Positions 34,616-46,160 are shown, counted from the stretch's first letter. The stretch: DNA of 64,000 nt from Anastatus disparis (GCA_017163975.1 JAFFSR010000244.1:13823501-13887500), one strand, 5' to 3'. Notes: generated by a model from the letters alone, not told the origin. Translations and numbers: made by a program.

Positions 34616-37600
34616 ATCCCATATTTTATATTAATCGATTAGTTTTATAATATTTTTTCTGATAGTCTATATGAATATATAAGAAATAAACATTTATTGA
34701 TGTGAACGAAGCAGGCGTCACGTTTTGTATTTCTTCAGTCATTTTCCGTAATGACTTCACTTTTCTATGTTTTTTCAATTTATAAGGATTACAACACCTA
34801 TTATAATTTATCGTTGTAATTGGGATTCCCATATTTTATATCGATCGATTAGTTTTATAATATTTTTTCTGATAGTCTATATGAATATATAAGAAATAAA
34901 CATTTATTGATGTGAACAAAGCAGACGTCACGTTTTTTATTTCTTCAGTGATTTTCCGTAATGACTTCACTTTTCTATGTTTTTTCAATTTATAAGGATT
35001 ACAACATCTATTATAATTTATCGTTCTAGTTGACAATCCCATATTTTAAATCGATCGATTAGTTTTATAATATTTTTTCTAATAGTCTATATGAATATAT
35101 AAAAAATAAACATTTATTGATGTGAACAAAGCAGACGTCACGTTTTTTTATTTCTTCAGTCATTTCCCGTAATGACTTCACTTTTCTATGTTTATTCAAT
35201 TTCTAAGAATTACAACACCTATTATAATTTATCGTTGTAGTTGGGAATCCCATATTTTATATTAATCGATTAGTTTTATAATATTTTTTCTGATAGTCTA
35301 TATGAATATATAAGAAATAAACATTTATTGATGTGAACAAAGCAGACGTAACGTTTTTTATTTCTTCAGTCATTTTCCGCAATGACTTCACTTTTCTGTG
35401 TTTTTTCAATTTATAAGGATTACAACACCTATTATAATTTATCGTTGTAGTTGGAAATCCCATATTTTATATTAATCGATTAGTTTTATAATATTTTTTC
35501 TGATAGTCTATATGAATATATAAGAAATAAACATTTATTGATGTGAACAATGCAGGCGTCACGTTTTTTATTTCTTCAGTCATTTTCAGTAATGACTTCT
35601 TTTTTCTATGTTTTTTCAATTTATAAGGATTACAACACCTATTATAATTTATCGTTGTAGTTAAAAATCCCATATTTTATATTAATCGATTAGTTTTATA
35701 ATATTTTTTCTGATAGTCTATATGAATATATAAGAAATAAACATTTATTGATGTGAACAAAGCAGACATCACGTTTTTTATTTCTTCAGTCATTTTCCGT
35801 TATGACTTCACTTTTCTATGTTTTTTCAATTTATAAGGATTACAACACCTATTATAATTTATCGTTGTAGTTGAAAATCTCATATTTTATATTAATCGAT
35901 TACTTTTATAATATTTTTTCTGATAGTCTATATGAATATATAAGAAATAAACATTTATTGATGTGAACAAAGCAGACATCACGTTTTTTATTTCTTTAGT
36001 CATTTTCCGTAATGACTTCACTTTTCTATGTTTTTTCAATTTATAAGGATTACAACACCTATTATAATTTATCGTTGTAGTTGAAAATCCCATATTTTAT
36101 ATTAATCGATTAGTTTTATAATATTTTTTTCTGATAGTCTATATGAATATATAAGAAATAAACATTTATTGATGTGAACAAAGCAGACGTCACGTTTTTT
36201 ATTTCTTCAGTGATTTTCCGTAATGACTTCACTTTTCTATGTTTTTTCAATTTATAAGGATTACAACACCTATTATAATTTATCGTTGTAGTTGAAAATC
36301 CCATATTTTAGATCAATCGATTAGTTTTATAATATTTTTTCTGATAGTCTATATGAATATATAAGAAATAAATATTTATTGATGTGAACGAAGCAGACGT
36401 CACGTTTTTTATTTCTTCAGTGATTTTCCGTAATCACTTCACTTTTCTATGTTTTTTCAATTTATAAGGATTACAACACCTATTATAATTTATCGTTGTA
36501 GTTGGAAATCCCATATTTTATATTAATCGATTAGTTTTATAATATTTTTTCTGATAGTCTATATGAATATATAAGAAATAAACATTTATTGATGTGAACA
36601 AAGCAGACATCACGTTTTTTATTTCTTCAGTCATTTTCCGTAATGACTTGACTTTTCTATGTTTTTTCAATTTATAAGGATTACAACACCTAATATAATT
36701 TATCGTTGTAGTTGGAAATCCCATATTTTATATTAATCGATTAGTTTTATAATATTTTTTCTGATAGTCTATATGAATATATAAGAAATAAACATTTATT
36801 AATGTGAACAATGCAGGCGTCACGTTTTTTATTTCTTCAGTCATTTTCCGTAATGACTTCTTTTTTCTATTTTTTTTCAATTTATAAGGATTACAACACC
36901 TATTATAATTTATCGTTGTAGTTGGCAATCCCATATTTTATATTAATCGATTAGTTTTATAATATTTTTTCTGATAGTCTATATGAATATATAAGAAATA
37001 AACATTTATTGATGTGAACGAAGCAGACATCACGTTTTTTATTTCTTCAGTCATTTTTCGTTATGACTCCACTTTTCTATGTTTTTTCAATTTATAAGGA
37101 TTACAACACCTATTATAATTTATCGTTGTAATTGGAAATCCCATATTTTATATTAATCGATTAGTTTTATAATATTTTTTCTGATAGTCTATATGAATAT
37201 ATAAGAAATAAACATTTATTGATGTGAAAGAGACGTCACGTTTTTTATTTCTTCAGTGATTTTCGTAAACTTTTCTATGTTTTTCAATTTATAAGGATTA
37301 CAACACCTATTATAATTTATCGTTGTAGTTGGAAATCCCATATTTTATATTAATCGATTAGTTTTATAATATTTTTTCTGATAGTCTATATGAATATATA
37401 AGAAATAAACATTTATTGATGTGAACAAAGCAGACATCACGTTTTTTATTTCTTCAGTCATTTTCCGTAATGACTTCACTTTTCTATGTTTTTTCAATTT
37501 ATAAGGATTACAACACCTATTATAATTTATCGTTGTAGTTGGAAATCCCATATTTTATATTAATCGATTAGTTTTATAATATTTTTTCTGATAGTCTATA

Positions 37601-38417
37601 TGAATATATAAGAAATAAACATTTATTGATGTGAACAAAGCAGACATCACGTTTTTTATTTCTTCAGTCATTTTCCGTAATGACTTTTTTTTTTTTTTTT
37701 ATAAGGATTACAACACCTATTATAATTTATCGTTGTATTGAAAATCCTTTTTTATATTAATCAATTAGTTTTATAATATTTTTTCTGATAGCTATATAGA
37801 ATATATAAGAAATAAACATTTATTGATGTGCTTAACACCTATTATAATTTATCGTTGTAGTTGAAAATCCCTATTTTATATTAATCGAAATCCCATATTT
37901 TATATTAATCGATTAGTTTTATAATATTTTTTCTGATAGTCTATATGAATATATAAGAAATAAACATTTATTGATGTGAACAAAGCAGACGTCACGTTTT
38001 TATTTCTTCAGTCATTTTCCGTAATGACTTCACTTTTCTATGTTTTTTCAATTTATAAGGATTACAACACCTATTATAATTTATCGTTGTAGTTAAAATC
38101 CAATATTTTATATTAATCGATTAGTTTTATAATATTTTTTCTGATAGTCTATATGAATATATAAGAAATAAACATTTATTGATGTGAACAATGCAGGCGT
38201 CACGTTTTTTATTTCTTCAGTCATTTTCCGTAATGACTTCACTTTTCTATGTCTTTTCAATTTATAAGGATTACAACACCTATTATAATTTATCGTTGTA
38301 GTTGAAAATCCCATATTTTATATTAATCGATTAGTTTTATAATATTTTTTTCTGATAGTCTATATGAATATATAAGAAATAAACATTTATTGATGTGAAC
38401 AAAGCAGGCGTCACGTT

Positions 38418-38860
38418 TGTAAACTCGAGTTTCAAAGCATGAACCATGAGTCGTCATGAAGTCGTCAGAGAAAAATAAAAAATTTTCGGAAGTTCCGTGG
38501 GGACATCGTGGTACGCAACACAATACATACAAGGTGGAATTCATAGACCCAACTTAAGTTATGATTGCTTCTTTAACCTAATTTTGTCTTTATCTCTCTC
38601 ATGATGAAAAAAAAGATAGATGATGCAACCGTTACTTGAGTTAGGTCTATGAATTTTTTAAACTATATTTAGGTAAAGGTTTATGAATAATTAAGATGGA
38701 TTGAAATTAAATATCGTTTCAAATAAGGAGAATTCATTATAATTATAAATACGTTTCAATGATAGAAAAATAAAGAAAAACATTCAATTAACTATTGACG
38801 TGAAATATTAAACATAAATATTTTTACTTAATAATTTATTTCTTGTTGTTGTTGACTCCA
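38418..38860. other. Unit A-specific block without a gene
   Basis: It lies between the end of the 210-bp array and the LTR-1 sequence shared with unit B; B joins these directly. It begins TGTAAACTCGAG. The ORF on the minus strand (38323-38544) is half array sequence and is not a gene. Confidence 0.45.
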
Positions 38861-40271
38861 GTTGAAAGTGATGGACATTCACGTAAACGTCATGTGGTGA
38901 ACATTATATTTAAAAAATATAAAAAGAAAACCTGTGACTCTAGCACTTATTTTCTTAAGTTGCACCAGCGACCAACCTTATCAACCAACGAGTCTGTCTT
39001 CATCCTTGTCATCTGCCTTGCTGATGGATGTCTTGAACTTGGCTAGGCCGGCGGTGGACTGATCGAGTCCTCTCGCGTTTTTTCAAGAGAGACTAACTTC
39101 GCTCCCACTTCTAATTAGAAGGAGAAGAGAAATCAACCGTCTCATTGGCCAGCTTGTTGTTACCATGAGCATCATACGATGTCTTAAGTCGCATGAGCTC
39201 AGGGTCAAGCCATGGTTATTTTCAAGCGTTTGCACTTTCGGTACTTAAAGGATGTTACTTGATACTTTATCGAGTTAACTCTCTAAGTGAAAAGAAAATA
39301 ATTTTTTAAATTATTTAAATAACTTACAATTTCATTTATAAAATATTTTAATAAATTGAATTATAATTTCCTATAAAAATAGAAAAATAAATGAGTTGTT
39401 ATACGCCCCCAAGCGTTGCCAGTTTGGGGGTGCATAAATTAAATTATTTCTTACAACTTAATATTATTTATGTTATTTTTATTATAAAGATCTACAATTT
39501 TATAAGTTTTTATAATGAACAATACTTAGCTTAGATTGGGCGCTGCTCCACCGCTCTCTCTCCCGTTCTAATAATCCATTCAATGTACCTTCGGATGCCT
39601 TACAGGTTACCGCGGTAAATTTAAAATAAATGTAAATTGACTCTAATGTCCAGATGAGTTAACTTTTAAGTTCTACAAGAATTTGAAAAAATATAGATAT
39701 TTAAAAAACGAATTCTTAAACTTCCGCGGGACTGGGAATCTTTTCAAGGAAGAGATTCACCAGCCCACTCTAGATTAGATCCGACATCAGAATGACGCTA
39801 CTTTTCCACAGCCTTAACTTCAACTCGCTAGTGATAAGCTCTTCCCTTCAAACGACCAGGGAAAGAGAGACAAGGCCGAGACTTGCCTTCTTTCTCTCTC
39901 CCATAGCCAGAGATCAGCCTTCATCACTTCAATCAGTATGATTCTTATAATGCTTTCTCTCTCCTCCACCTTACTCTCGCTCTCGTTGTGCAAAAGAAGG
40001 TGGAAGAGAGCGAAAGCACATTGGCTAATTAACAAACGCGCAATAAGTCATGTGATGGAGAGCAGTATACCGAGTCAGCACTATTTCCTGGAAAAGGAAT
40101 ACGGCTTCCTTATTGCAGGAAATAATGCAGACCAAACATGACTCCTTTAATATTTTTTTAGAGAAATAGAATTGTACATTTCAATTCTATTTCTCTCTGA
40201 TATTAAAAAATAAATTATTTAAATAAAATTTAAATATGTCATGCAACAGAGTAAATTTTTGTCACTCAACA
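38861..40271 (+). repeat. LTR-1 family copy, split by a nested LTR-2
   Basis: The family core (ggctaggccggcggtggactg-like segment at about 39040, agagagactaac, ttggccagcttg, catcatacgatg, gatactttatcgagttaactc) occupies 38955-39290. The 3' end GTCACTCAACA is at 40261-40271, after LTR-2. The left end is not resolved. The plus ORF 38843-39046 is incidental. Confidence 0.7.
39397..40248 (+). repeat. LTR-2 solo LTR nested in LTR-1, 4-bp target duplication
   Basis: It starts TGTTATACGCCCCCAA and ends ATGTCATGCAACA, flanked by GAGT on both sides (39393-39396 and 40249-40252). A terminal hairpin (CCCCCAA...TTGGGGG) follows the start. The host LTR-1 copy resumes in register after it (gagtaaatttttgtcactc, compare 28646-28664). 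A truncated copy is in unit B from 47812. Confidence 0.8.
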
Positions 40272-40366
40272 GTAACTATATTCCTGAAAATTCTAAGTCC
40301 GATAATTACTAAAAAAATTAAAATTCTCAACCCCAAAAAAAATTTTTTTAATTTATCATTTTTTTT

Positions 40367-40442
40367 AGACATTTTAAAGCAATTTAGTTCATTGAAATTT
40401 CATATATTAATTTTTAATAAACTAAATTGTTTTAAAATGTCT
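40367..40442. repeat. Inverted repeat, 23-bp arms
   Basis: agacattttaaagcaatttag at 40367 and ctaaattgttttaaaatgtct ending at 40442 are complementary with one mismatch. The loop is about 30 bases. Role unknown. Confidence 0.55.
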
Positions 40443-40494
40443 TAAAACAAAAAAAAAATAATAATGATTAATCTATAGAGCCTGCTGACAGCGT

Positions 40495-40680
40495 AATAGT
40501 TATAAGGTTAAATGAATTTACTAGTGTAGCTGTCAAAATTCTTTAATCAAAATGTGTGTACAACGTTTCGATACCTTTATGAATCCTCTTCGGGTACTAA
40601 CTTATTAAAAAGCTTTAGTAAAAAAATTCTTTTAATTATCATCAATTTTGTCAAATCTCGTCAATTTGATCGTTAATTCA
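40495..40680 (-). mobile_element. Penelope-like 3'-end remnant with hammerhead-like core
   Basis: The minus strand carries CCGAAGAGGATTC...GTATCGAAACGTTG (40597-40561), which matches the arrangement CUGANGA - stem II - GAAA of hammerhead motifs seen at Penelope-like element ends, with one core base changed (CCGAAGA). The surrounding region is absent from unit B. No coding part is left. Confidence 0.45.
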
Positions 40681-41577
40681 TGTTGTTTTAACTATTATCA
40701 TGTATGACAACGACGTTAGTGTAAAAAAATTTAGCCAAGTAGGTCTACAAAAAGATAATTAAAAAAAAAAAAATAATAATAATAAATTAAAAAATTTTTT
40801 TAAAAATTTGGATATATTTATTAAAAAAAGAATATATAGCTAACTTCTCTGTTAAAAAATATTAAATCAGATTAAGTGTTACACAGCTTTCTTGTAACGA
40901 AGCACCATCCTTTTAAAATGTAAAATTAAATCTGTTTTTTTTTAAATTGAATGGATTTAATAGCCATGACGAAAGAGCGGCAGTCGATTTTATATCGAAT
41001 TCATTATCTAATTCTTGCTTGATCGAGGTTTCAATTTCTGGAGTATCAACATAGCCTATAAATTAGACTTCTAGAAAGGAAAATGTCTAGTATGAATACT
41101 TATTCGTTATCAGTAACTACATGAATACTAATGAACAAATAGTAATTATTGCTTGCCATCTTGATCTACAATTACTATCTCAATTTTCGTATTTGTTTGA
41201 TTGTCTTTTGTATTCTCCTCGATTACTTTCTGCAATGCGATGGTTGGCGTTCAATTTTTCTGATCCCTTTGTTTTGCTAATAACTGCTTCTATCCTTTCC
41301 ATGGTTTTTTCGTCATTATTTTTCTCCTTTACATGTTGATGTTCCACTATATTTTTAATAGCACTAACTAGAAAATAAAAATCAAATGAATTTTATACAA
41401 AATGAATGACATTTTTGTAACAATAACAATGCTAATGAATTATCAGATACACTTACCAGTCTTTTGGTTACTTGCTACAACCTCTTCATTGCAATCGTTA
41501 TCTTTTGCATCTAGCTTCTTTATTTTTGGTTCAAAAATAGAACATTAAGCAAAAAAACTCAAGTCTTGATTGCATTT

Positions 41578-41856
41578 TCATTTTATCGTTTTTAATTTTA
41601 TCAAAATAATGTAGTGTACTTCACAAAAACATCTTTCTGACCTGGCAAGAGGATCTTCGACCTCAATTGATGATTCTGGAGTTTTAACGGAACATTTACG
41701 TTTTTGGTTTACTGGACCTGTAGATTTTTTGGTGGTAGTTGATTCAGGAATAAATAGTGAAGTGTTATTTTCTTCTTTTTGCTCCTCTTCTGTTTCATGA
41801 AACTCCAGGAACGTAAAATTTCCAATATTAGCATAGGCCTCTTTCACAAAACACAT
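41578..41856 (-). pseudogene. Linker segment of a MADF-type protein, unit A
   Basis: The 92-codon frame is acidic then basic (HETEEEQKEENNTSLFIPES; PVNQKRKCSVKTPESSIEVE). It is identical in amino-acid sequence to the unit B copy at 49265-49543. It follows, in minus-strand order, the MADF-like exon at 42277-42093, as the linker does in MADF/BESS transcription regulators and Harbinger-type accessory proteins. It could be an exon of a real or recently active gene. No C-terminal BESS motif was identified. Confidence 0.45.
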
Positions 41857-42092
41857 GGAATCAAAATAAGGCGATTTTTTAACTTTACAAGCAGTTTCTC
41901 CTGATCAGGGTATTAGTTGTACAGGTAAGTCTTTTTGAAACGATGTTTCTAATGACTTCTATTTATTCCTCGCTTTATCTTCTGATAAAAAATTGAAATT
42001 TACATTTTAATATGTAAGTACATAAATACATTCACACACGCGCGCATAAATTCATATTTAGTTACACAGACATAGACACACAATATTTACTT

Positions 42093-42277
42093 GGCACTCG
42101 CACTTGTGTAGCGATGGACAACCAAGCTTTATCCAATGTCTTGGGATCTCCGCGTGACACATTTCTGACCCAAAGTAATGGGTTTTGTTGAACAAGACCT
42201 ATTAAAGACTCAAACTCATCCAGACTCCACCTAATTGACATGATGAATGTGTGAAAGTCTAAATCCGCCTGTAACAA
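42093..42277 (-). pseudogene. MADF-like DNA-binding domain exon, unit A
   Basis: The reading frame RWSLDEFESLIGLVQQNP, then LLWVRNVSRGDPKTLDKAWL and SIATQVRVP has the MADF pattern: hydrophobic helix, P.LW, K..AW..I. MADF domains bind DNA and occur in insect regulators and in PIF/Harbinger transposon accessory proteins. A donor-like CCAA|GTAAAT follows RVPS, so splicing to the linker at 41856 is plausible. The unit B copy (49950-49798) has several substitutions, including loss of the LW tryptophan. Confidence 0.6.
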
Positions 42278-42623
42278 TATACAACATGTTAAATTATTTT
42301 AAGAGAATATAATTTAACACACCTAATACGCTTAATATGAAAATCCAATTAGATTATAAACAAATCAACACCAAAAATAATACTATGAATGTCGTAGTTA
42401 TTCGAAAGAGCGACATATTTGGCAAGATCAATGTGCATTTTAGGTTCAAAATATAATTATAATAATAATGTTAATAATAATTTACATTATTTATATTAAT
42501 TAGTTTACAAAACAAAATGAAACTTTAAATCTTTATAGCCTATCGAAGAATAGTTTGACTCAAGTATTTAAACATCTCTTCAGCTGTCATAATCTGTATA
42601 GCTTGTAGTGATGCTCGATGAGC

Positions 42624-42872
42624 TTAACGCTTAGCTGTTGGATCTATTCCATCGCAGGCACTTTTCCCATGAGATGTGGCGAAAAAATTCCATGACTTCA
42701 TTCTAATTTTAAAATCTTTTGCATGATAACATATATTCATAAAATGATTCCTACAAGAAAAAAAATTATTCATTTTTATGAATAAGTACTCCTTTTTTAA
42801 TATTCTGTAGGCTCGATAAAGACAAGACGTAAAATTGTCTTTGGAAGTCGTCAACTTTACTGTAAACATCAT
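42624..42872 (-). pseudogene. C-terminal fragment of the CCNP/CxxC transposon-like family, unit A
   Basis: The 82-codon frame contains CRNHFMNICYHAKDFKIRMK and SWNFFATSHGKSACDGID. The family, as I recall it, shows NFINLCHHEHDFG...WHFFATSHGKGACDG followed by GGTVKRLAARASLQ. The copy in unit B (50578-50246) extends to AKRLAHRASLQAIQIMTAKE. This supports that unit A once held both ends of one protein: the CCNP start at 30327 and this end. The order on the minus strand is reversed (C-terminal part upstream), as expected if two tandem units contribute. A frame break follows here. Confidence 0.55.
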
Positions 42873-43110
42873 GGAATGTCCTAGGTCTAAGTCTCATTTC
42901 TCGAATTGATGATACCCAAGCTCTCCTGAAAGTTTCTCGTCGTTTCTCCCTATGAAATTCCTGATTATCGTGTTGTATTGATTTATTGACGCTATGTTCA
43001 TTTCCAGATTTTCTTCTTTTTCTAATGTAAGAAGCTATAATTGTTTTATTATTTCCATATGAAGAAGCACCAGAACGGAAAACTTCTAAATGTTCTTAAA
43101 ACATTTCAAT

Positions 43111-43644
43111 AGCTGATAGCTTTTTATAACTTCTTGCTGTGCCTCCAGAGATAGATTAGAAAATTTTTAATGTTTAATTATATTCTAATGTATGTAGTTA
43201 TGTTTTGTTATATATTTAATTTTTTTTTATTTCTTATTGTATGTTACGTCGATGTAATCGAATGGGCTAAATGGGATTGTAACGTCCGAACGTTAATAAA
43301 TTTTAAATACTTATTTATTCGCGCGTTACAGTTCCTAATGCGTCGAGCGTTTACGCTATAGGAGGCTTTTGCGTGGCAGAGCTTTAGAGTAGCGGGGCGT
43401 TTATTTAGCAGGCTCGAGAGCCAGTTTTAGAATTGAAAAATAAAGAAAAATAAGTTGTAATTTATTCAAGACTTACCTTGTACTGGATCTTGAAGATGAA
43501 TGATTCCTTCCTGTATATTTATGTATTGAATTCTTATGATTTTTGAAAAATATATACTGTTTAATTTTTATTAGGTTATTTATATATTTCAAGCTAGACT
43601 TTTCTTTATGGTATACAATTGGTTAACGCGACTAACAAAACAGA

Positions 43645-43726
<82 letters not shown>

Positions 43727-44279
43727 GTGTGTACACTTTATGGCTTAATTACAGTTGATTTAATTTCTTATTGGTTTTTGGAAAATACACTGTTTGATTT
43801 TTATTGGGTTATATGTATATTTCAAGTTAGATTTTTCTATTGTATACAATTGATTTACGCGACTAACAAACAGAGAATATATATATTTTATGAAACAAAC
43901 TTAGATTCCTTTTTTATTTGATTTGTGCCTTCAATGGCTTTTTAAGAACTACTGACCCTTATGTCTTGGCGACGTACAGTTTAGAAATGATTACTATATA
44001 ATGATTGATTTTTTCTAAGTCTTATGGCTTTTTGCATGTTTTAAAATTTTAGACGAAACACATCTTATGGTGCTGATTATATATAATTTACGACCCATAA
44101 ATTATGTATATCGTCTAAAATTCTAAGTATTTCACTAGCAAGGGTCACGAAAGGCCATGGCGGTCATCATAGATAAGCGAGATGAGCAGAGCGTGTCACT
44201 TGCTAGTGATGTAATTAGAGGAAAATTTTCGGGCGGGAATCACAGCTAAATGAAACTATAATAAAATATATTAACTTAA
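43111..44279. other. Spacer between duplication units with an (AT)n tract and short palindromes
   Basis: It holds a 75-bp pure AT microsatellite (43648-43722) inside a duplicated 90-bp motif (43560-43650 and 43790-43880, both ending gcgactaacaaa(a)cagagaatatat). There is also a palindrome aaattttagacga / tcgtctaaaatt (44046-44124) and a tcactagcaa / ttgctagtga pair (44133-44211). The GC-rich stretch 43275-43440 begins TGTAACGTCC, like the ends of the TIR element at 53773. No gene. Confidence 0.55.
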
Positions 44280-44334
44280 AATGTTACACATACATAACAC
44301 TTACTTGTATTTATCTTATCAAAATTCTAACTGA

Positions 44335-44998
44335 CAAGGAGAGTGTTTCACCTTCGGGTCACCGTTTTTGCTCAAATTTTGAGAATGTTTTCTGGATGCA
44401 GGAATATGAAGAAAGCCAAAATTTTAGAGGCCAACGCTCATTATTTCCCTAGTTACAGGCCATCGAAGAAAATCACTAAAAAATTTACTAGATTTTCAAA
44501 CGCTTATAGTTCCTCAGCATTATTAGCTAGAAGCTTAAACCTTTTTTTAAATGAAAGCTGAGCTCAAATCCTTTCGAAATAGTAGTTATAGTATATCGAA
44601 ATATTATTTTTTCCCAAAGTTATAGCATAATAAATATTGGACCCAATTTTAGCTTTTATTATTAATTAATGATTTAAACAAAAAATTCAGGTCCAATCTT
44701 TATTACGCTCCAACTTTGGAAAAAAATAATATTTTGAGATGGTATAGGTGCTATTTCGAAAGGATTTGAGCTCAGCTTTCATTTAAAAAAAGGTTTAAGC
44801 TTCTAGCTAATAATGCTGAGGAACTATAAGCGTTTGAAAATCTAGTAACTTTTTTAGTGATTTTCTTCGATGGCCTGTAACTAGGGAAATATTGAGCGTT
44901 GGCCTCTAAAATTTTGGCTTTCTTCATATTTCTGCATCTAGAAAATATTCCCAAAATTTGAGCAAAAACGGTGACCCGAAGGTGAAACACTCTCCTTG
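44335..44998. mobile_element. 664-bp foldback element with about 300-bp arms and TGA duplication
   Basis: The ends CAAGGAGAGTGTTTCACC and its complement are flanked by TGA on both sides (44332-44334, 44999-45001). Unit A retains the empty site (ctagctgagtgc, about 26805-26816). The two arms encode the same 72-residue frame on opposite strands with few differences (44343-44561 plus, 44772-44990 minus). The inner sequence is also complementary up to about 44665/44690. It is a non-autonomous cut-and-paste or foldback transposon with a 3-bp target duplication; the superfamily is unknown. Confidence 0.85.
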
Positions 44999-45639
44999 TG
45001 AGTGCATTTGTGGAGATATATCAATTGAATATCCCTAGAAAGTTAAAAGTCAATCCGTTGAAAATTGGCTGAGAAAAGCTGCGGCAAAGAAGCTAAAATC
45101 ACAAAAAAACATATTTTGAGATAAATGACTTCGAAGTTTTATTTAACTTTTATGTAAAAATTCATATTGATATGTAATCAATAATTTATTTACATTAATT
45201 GGCTTAAGTAGACTTATATCTTAATGACTTTTTTCAAGTTTTAAGTTCACTGTCACCAATATTCTAATTTTGAACATTACGTTTTTGATTAAAAATATAT
45301 TTAAAAATTTACAATAATATCTAAATATCAATATAGTTTTAATATAGCATTATGAAATAATAAATAATTTAATAATAAAATGTTATAAGAAAATATACAA
45401 AAAAATTATTAAACATAATATAATGTCATTAAAATTTTATTAGTAATTTATTAAAAATTAAAAAATTTTATTTACTTGAATTGAAAAATATTGTGTAGGT
45501 CCAATATTCAAAAAAGTCATTTATATTTAGTAGGTTATAAACAGGCTGACCTGTATAGTCTTCCGAAAAAGCAGACTACACTGAACAATTATAACAATAT
45601 ACTTGTCGCTTGTTGCACTCACTGCGTCACTCTCTCTTT

Positions 45640-46160
45640 CTTTCTTACCTGATCGAGAAACGCTTTACCGGTAGCGGCAACATTATTTCTATAACCTAAA
45701 AGGTTTTGTGTTGGTACAGATCCAGCAGGAAACATCCCATCTGGAAGTGGGGCCCACAGTCCATATTGGTGTGCCGTATTCTGCTCTCTTGTAGCAATAA
45801 CCAACCTTGAAGTTACTAATGGTGAAACGTTGAAGTTCCAGGCATAGGTGCTTATTGTGGTGCTGGCTGCTGTTGTTTCTCATCTTGGAATCTCTTCTTT
45901 GGATAGTTCTTCTTTTTAGGTGGTCTACTATCTGGATTCCAGGTTTTTGTTCTTGTGGCCTGGTGACTGTTTGGACCAGGTCCTCTTCGAAACGTAGGCT
46001 GATGCTCTACCTCGACATCCGCTGACCAGTCATCAACTGGCTCTTCGAGATGCTTTTATTGATTAAAATCAGTCATACGAGCTTCAGCTTTTGAGTAATT
46101 CCGTCCAGGATTTTGCTGGGAATCATTACTCAAGTTTCTGTTTTGCTTGGTAATCATCTG
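45640..46160 (-). pseudogene. Gag-like pseudogene, unit B copy
   Basis: In minus sense the segment starts MITKQNRNLSNDSQQNPGRN (Asn/Gln/Arg-rich), passes DDWSADVEVEHQPTFRRGPG and a basic PPKKKNYPKKRF stretch, then changes frame to LVIATREQNTAHQYGLWAPL and a frame ending at 45619. Its end is shared with unit A at 28680-28830. The middle part equivalent to A's FPLL segment is missing. Probable structural protein of an LTR/virus-like element, degraded. Confidence 0.45.

Larger units (their letters stand above)
30121..38417 (-). repeat. Tandem array of about 32 copies of a 210-bp repeat, built from a first exon
   Basis: From 30331 rightward the unit repeats every 210 bp, with a few 211-bp and shortened copies near 37230-37900. 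Each full unit holds an ATG-started 68-codon minus-strand ORF (MGFPTTTINYNRCCNPYKLK...) and stops at the same place. Residues up to about 37 match the real exon at 30121-30327. The rest translates the upstream DNA of the neighbouring unit. Since 210 is a multiple of three, every unit carries the ORF in the same frame. Unit B has just one copy (46960-47265). The array is interrupted at 30683-31848 and 34250-34615. Confidence 0.95.
26763..43110. repeat. Segmental duplication unit A
   Basis: Unit A matches unit B (44280-52330) in the same order and orientation: 26765-27610 with 44283-45660, 28680-30330 with 45665-47166, 38860-39953 with 47290-48373, and 40680-43110 with 48373-50690 and onward. 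Differences are mainly insertions: a MITE at 27095, a solo LTR at 27611, the 210-bp array at 30331-38417 and a block at 38418-38860. The two units are direct tandem copies about 1.2 kb apart. Confidence 0.85.

Noticed and set aside
34324..34650. 108-codon plus-strand ORF
   Set aside because: It is antisense to the SINE and ends in array sequence, so it is incidental.
30331..38417. Regular repeats resembling a CRISPR array
   Set aside because: Units are 210 bp, contiguous without unique spacers, in a eukaryotic context, and derived from an exon. It is a satellite-type tandem array.
43619..43921. 100-codon ORF with a poly(IY) tract
   Set aside because: It is created by the AT microsatellite.
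44343..44990. Two 72-codon ORFs on opposite strands as genes
   Set aside because: They are the same sequence in the two arms of a foldback element and have no recognisable domain.
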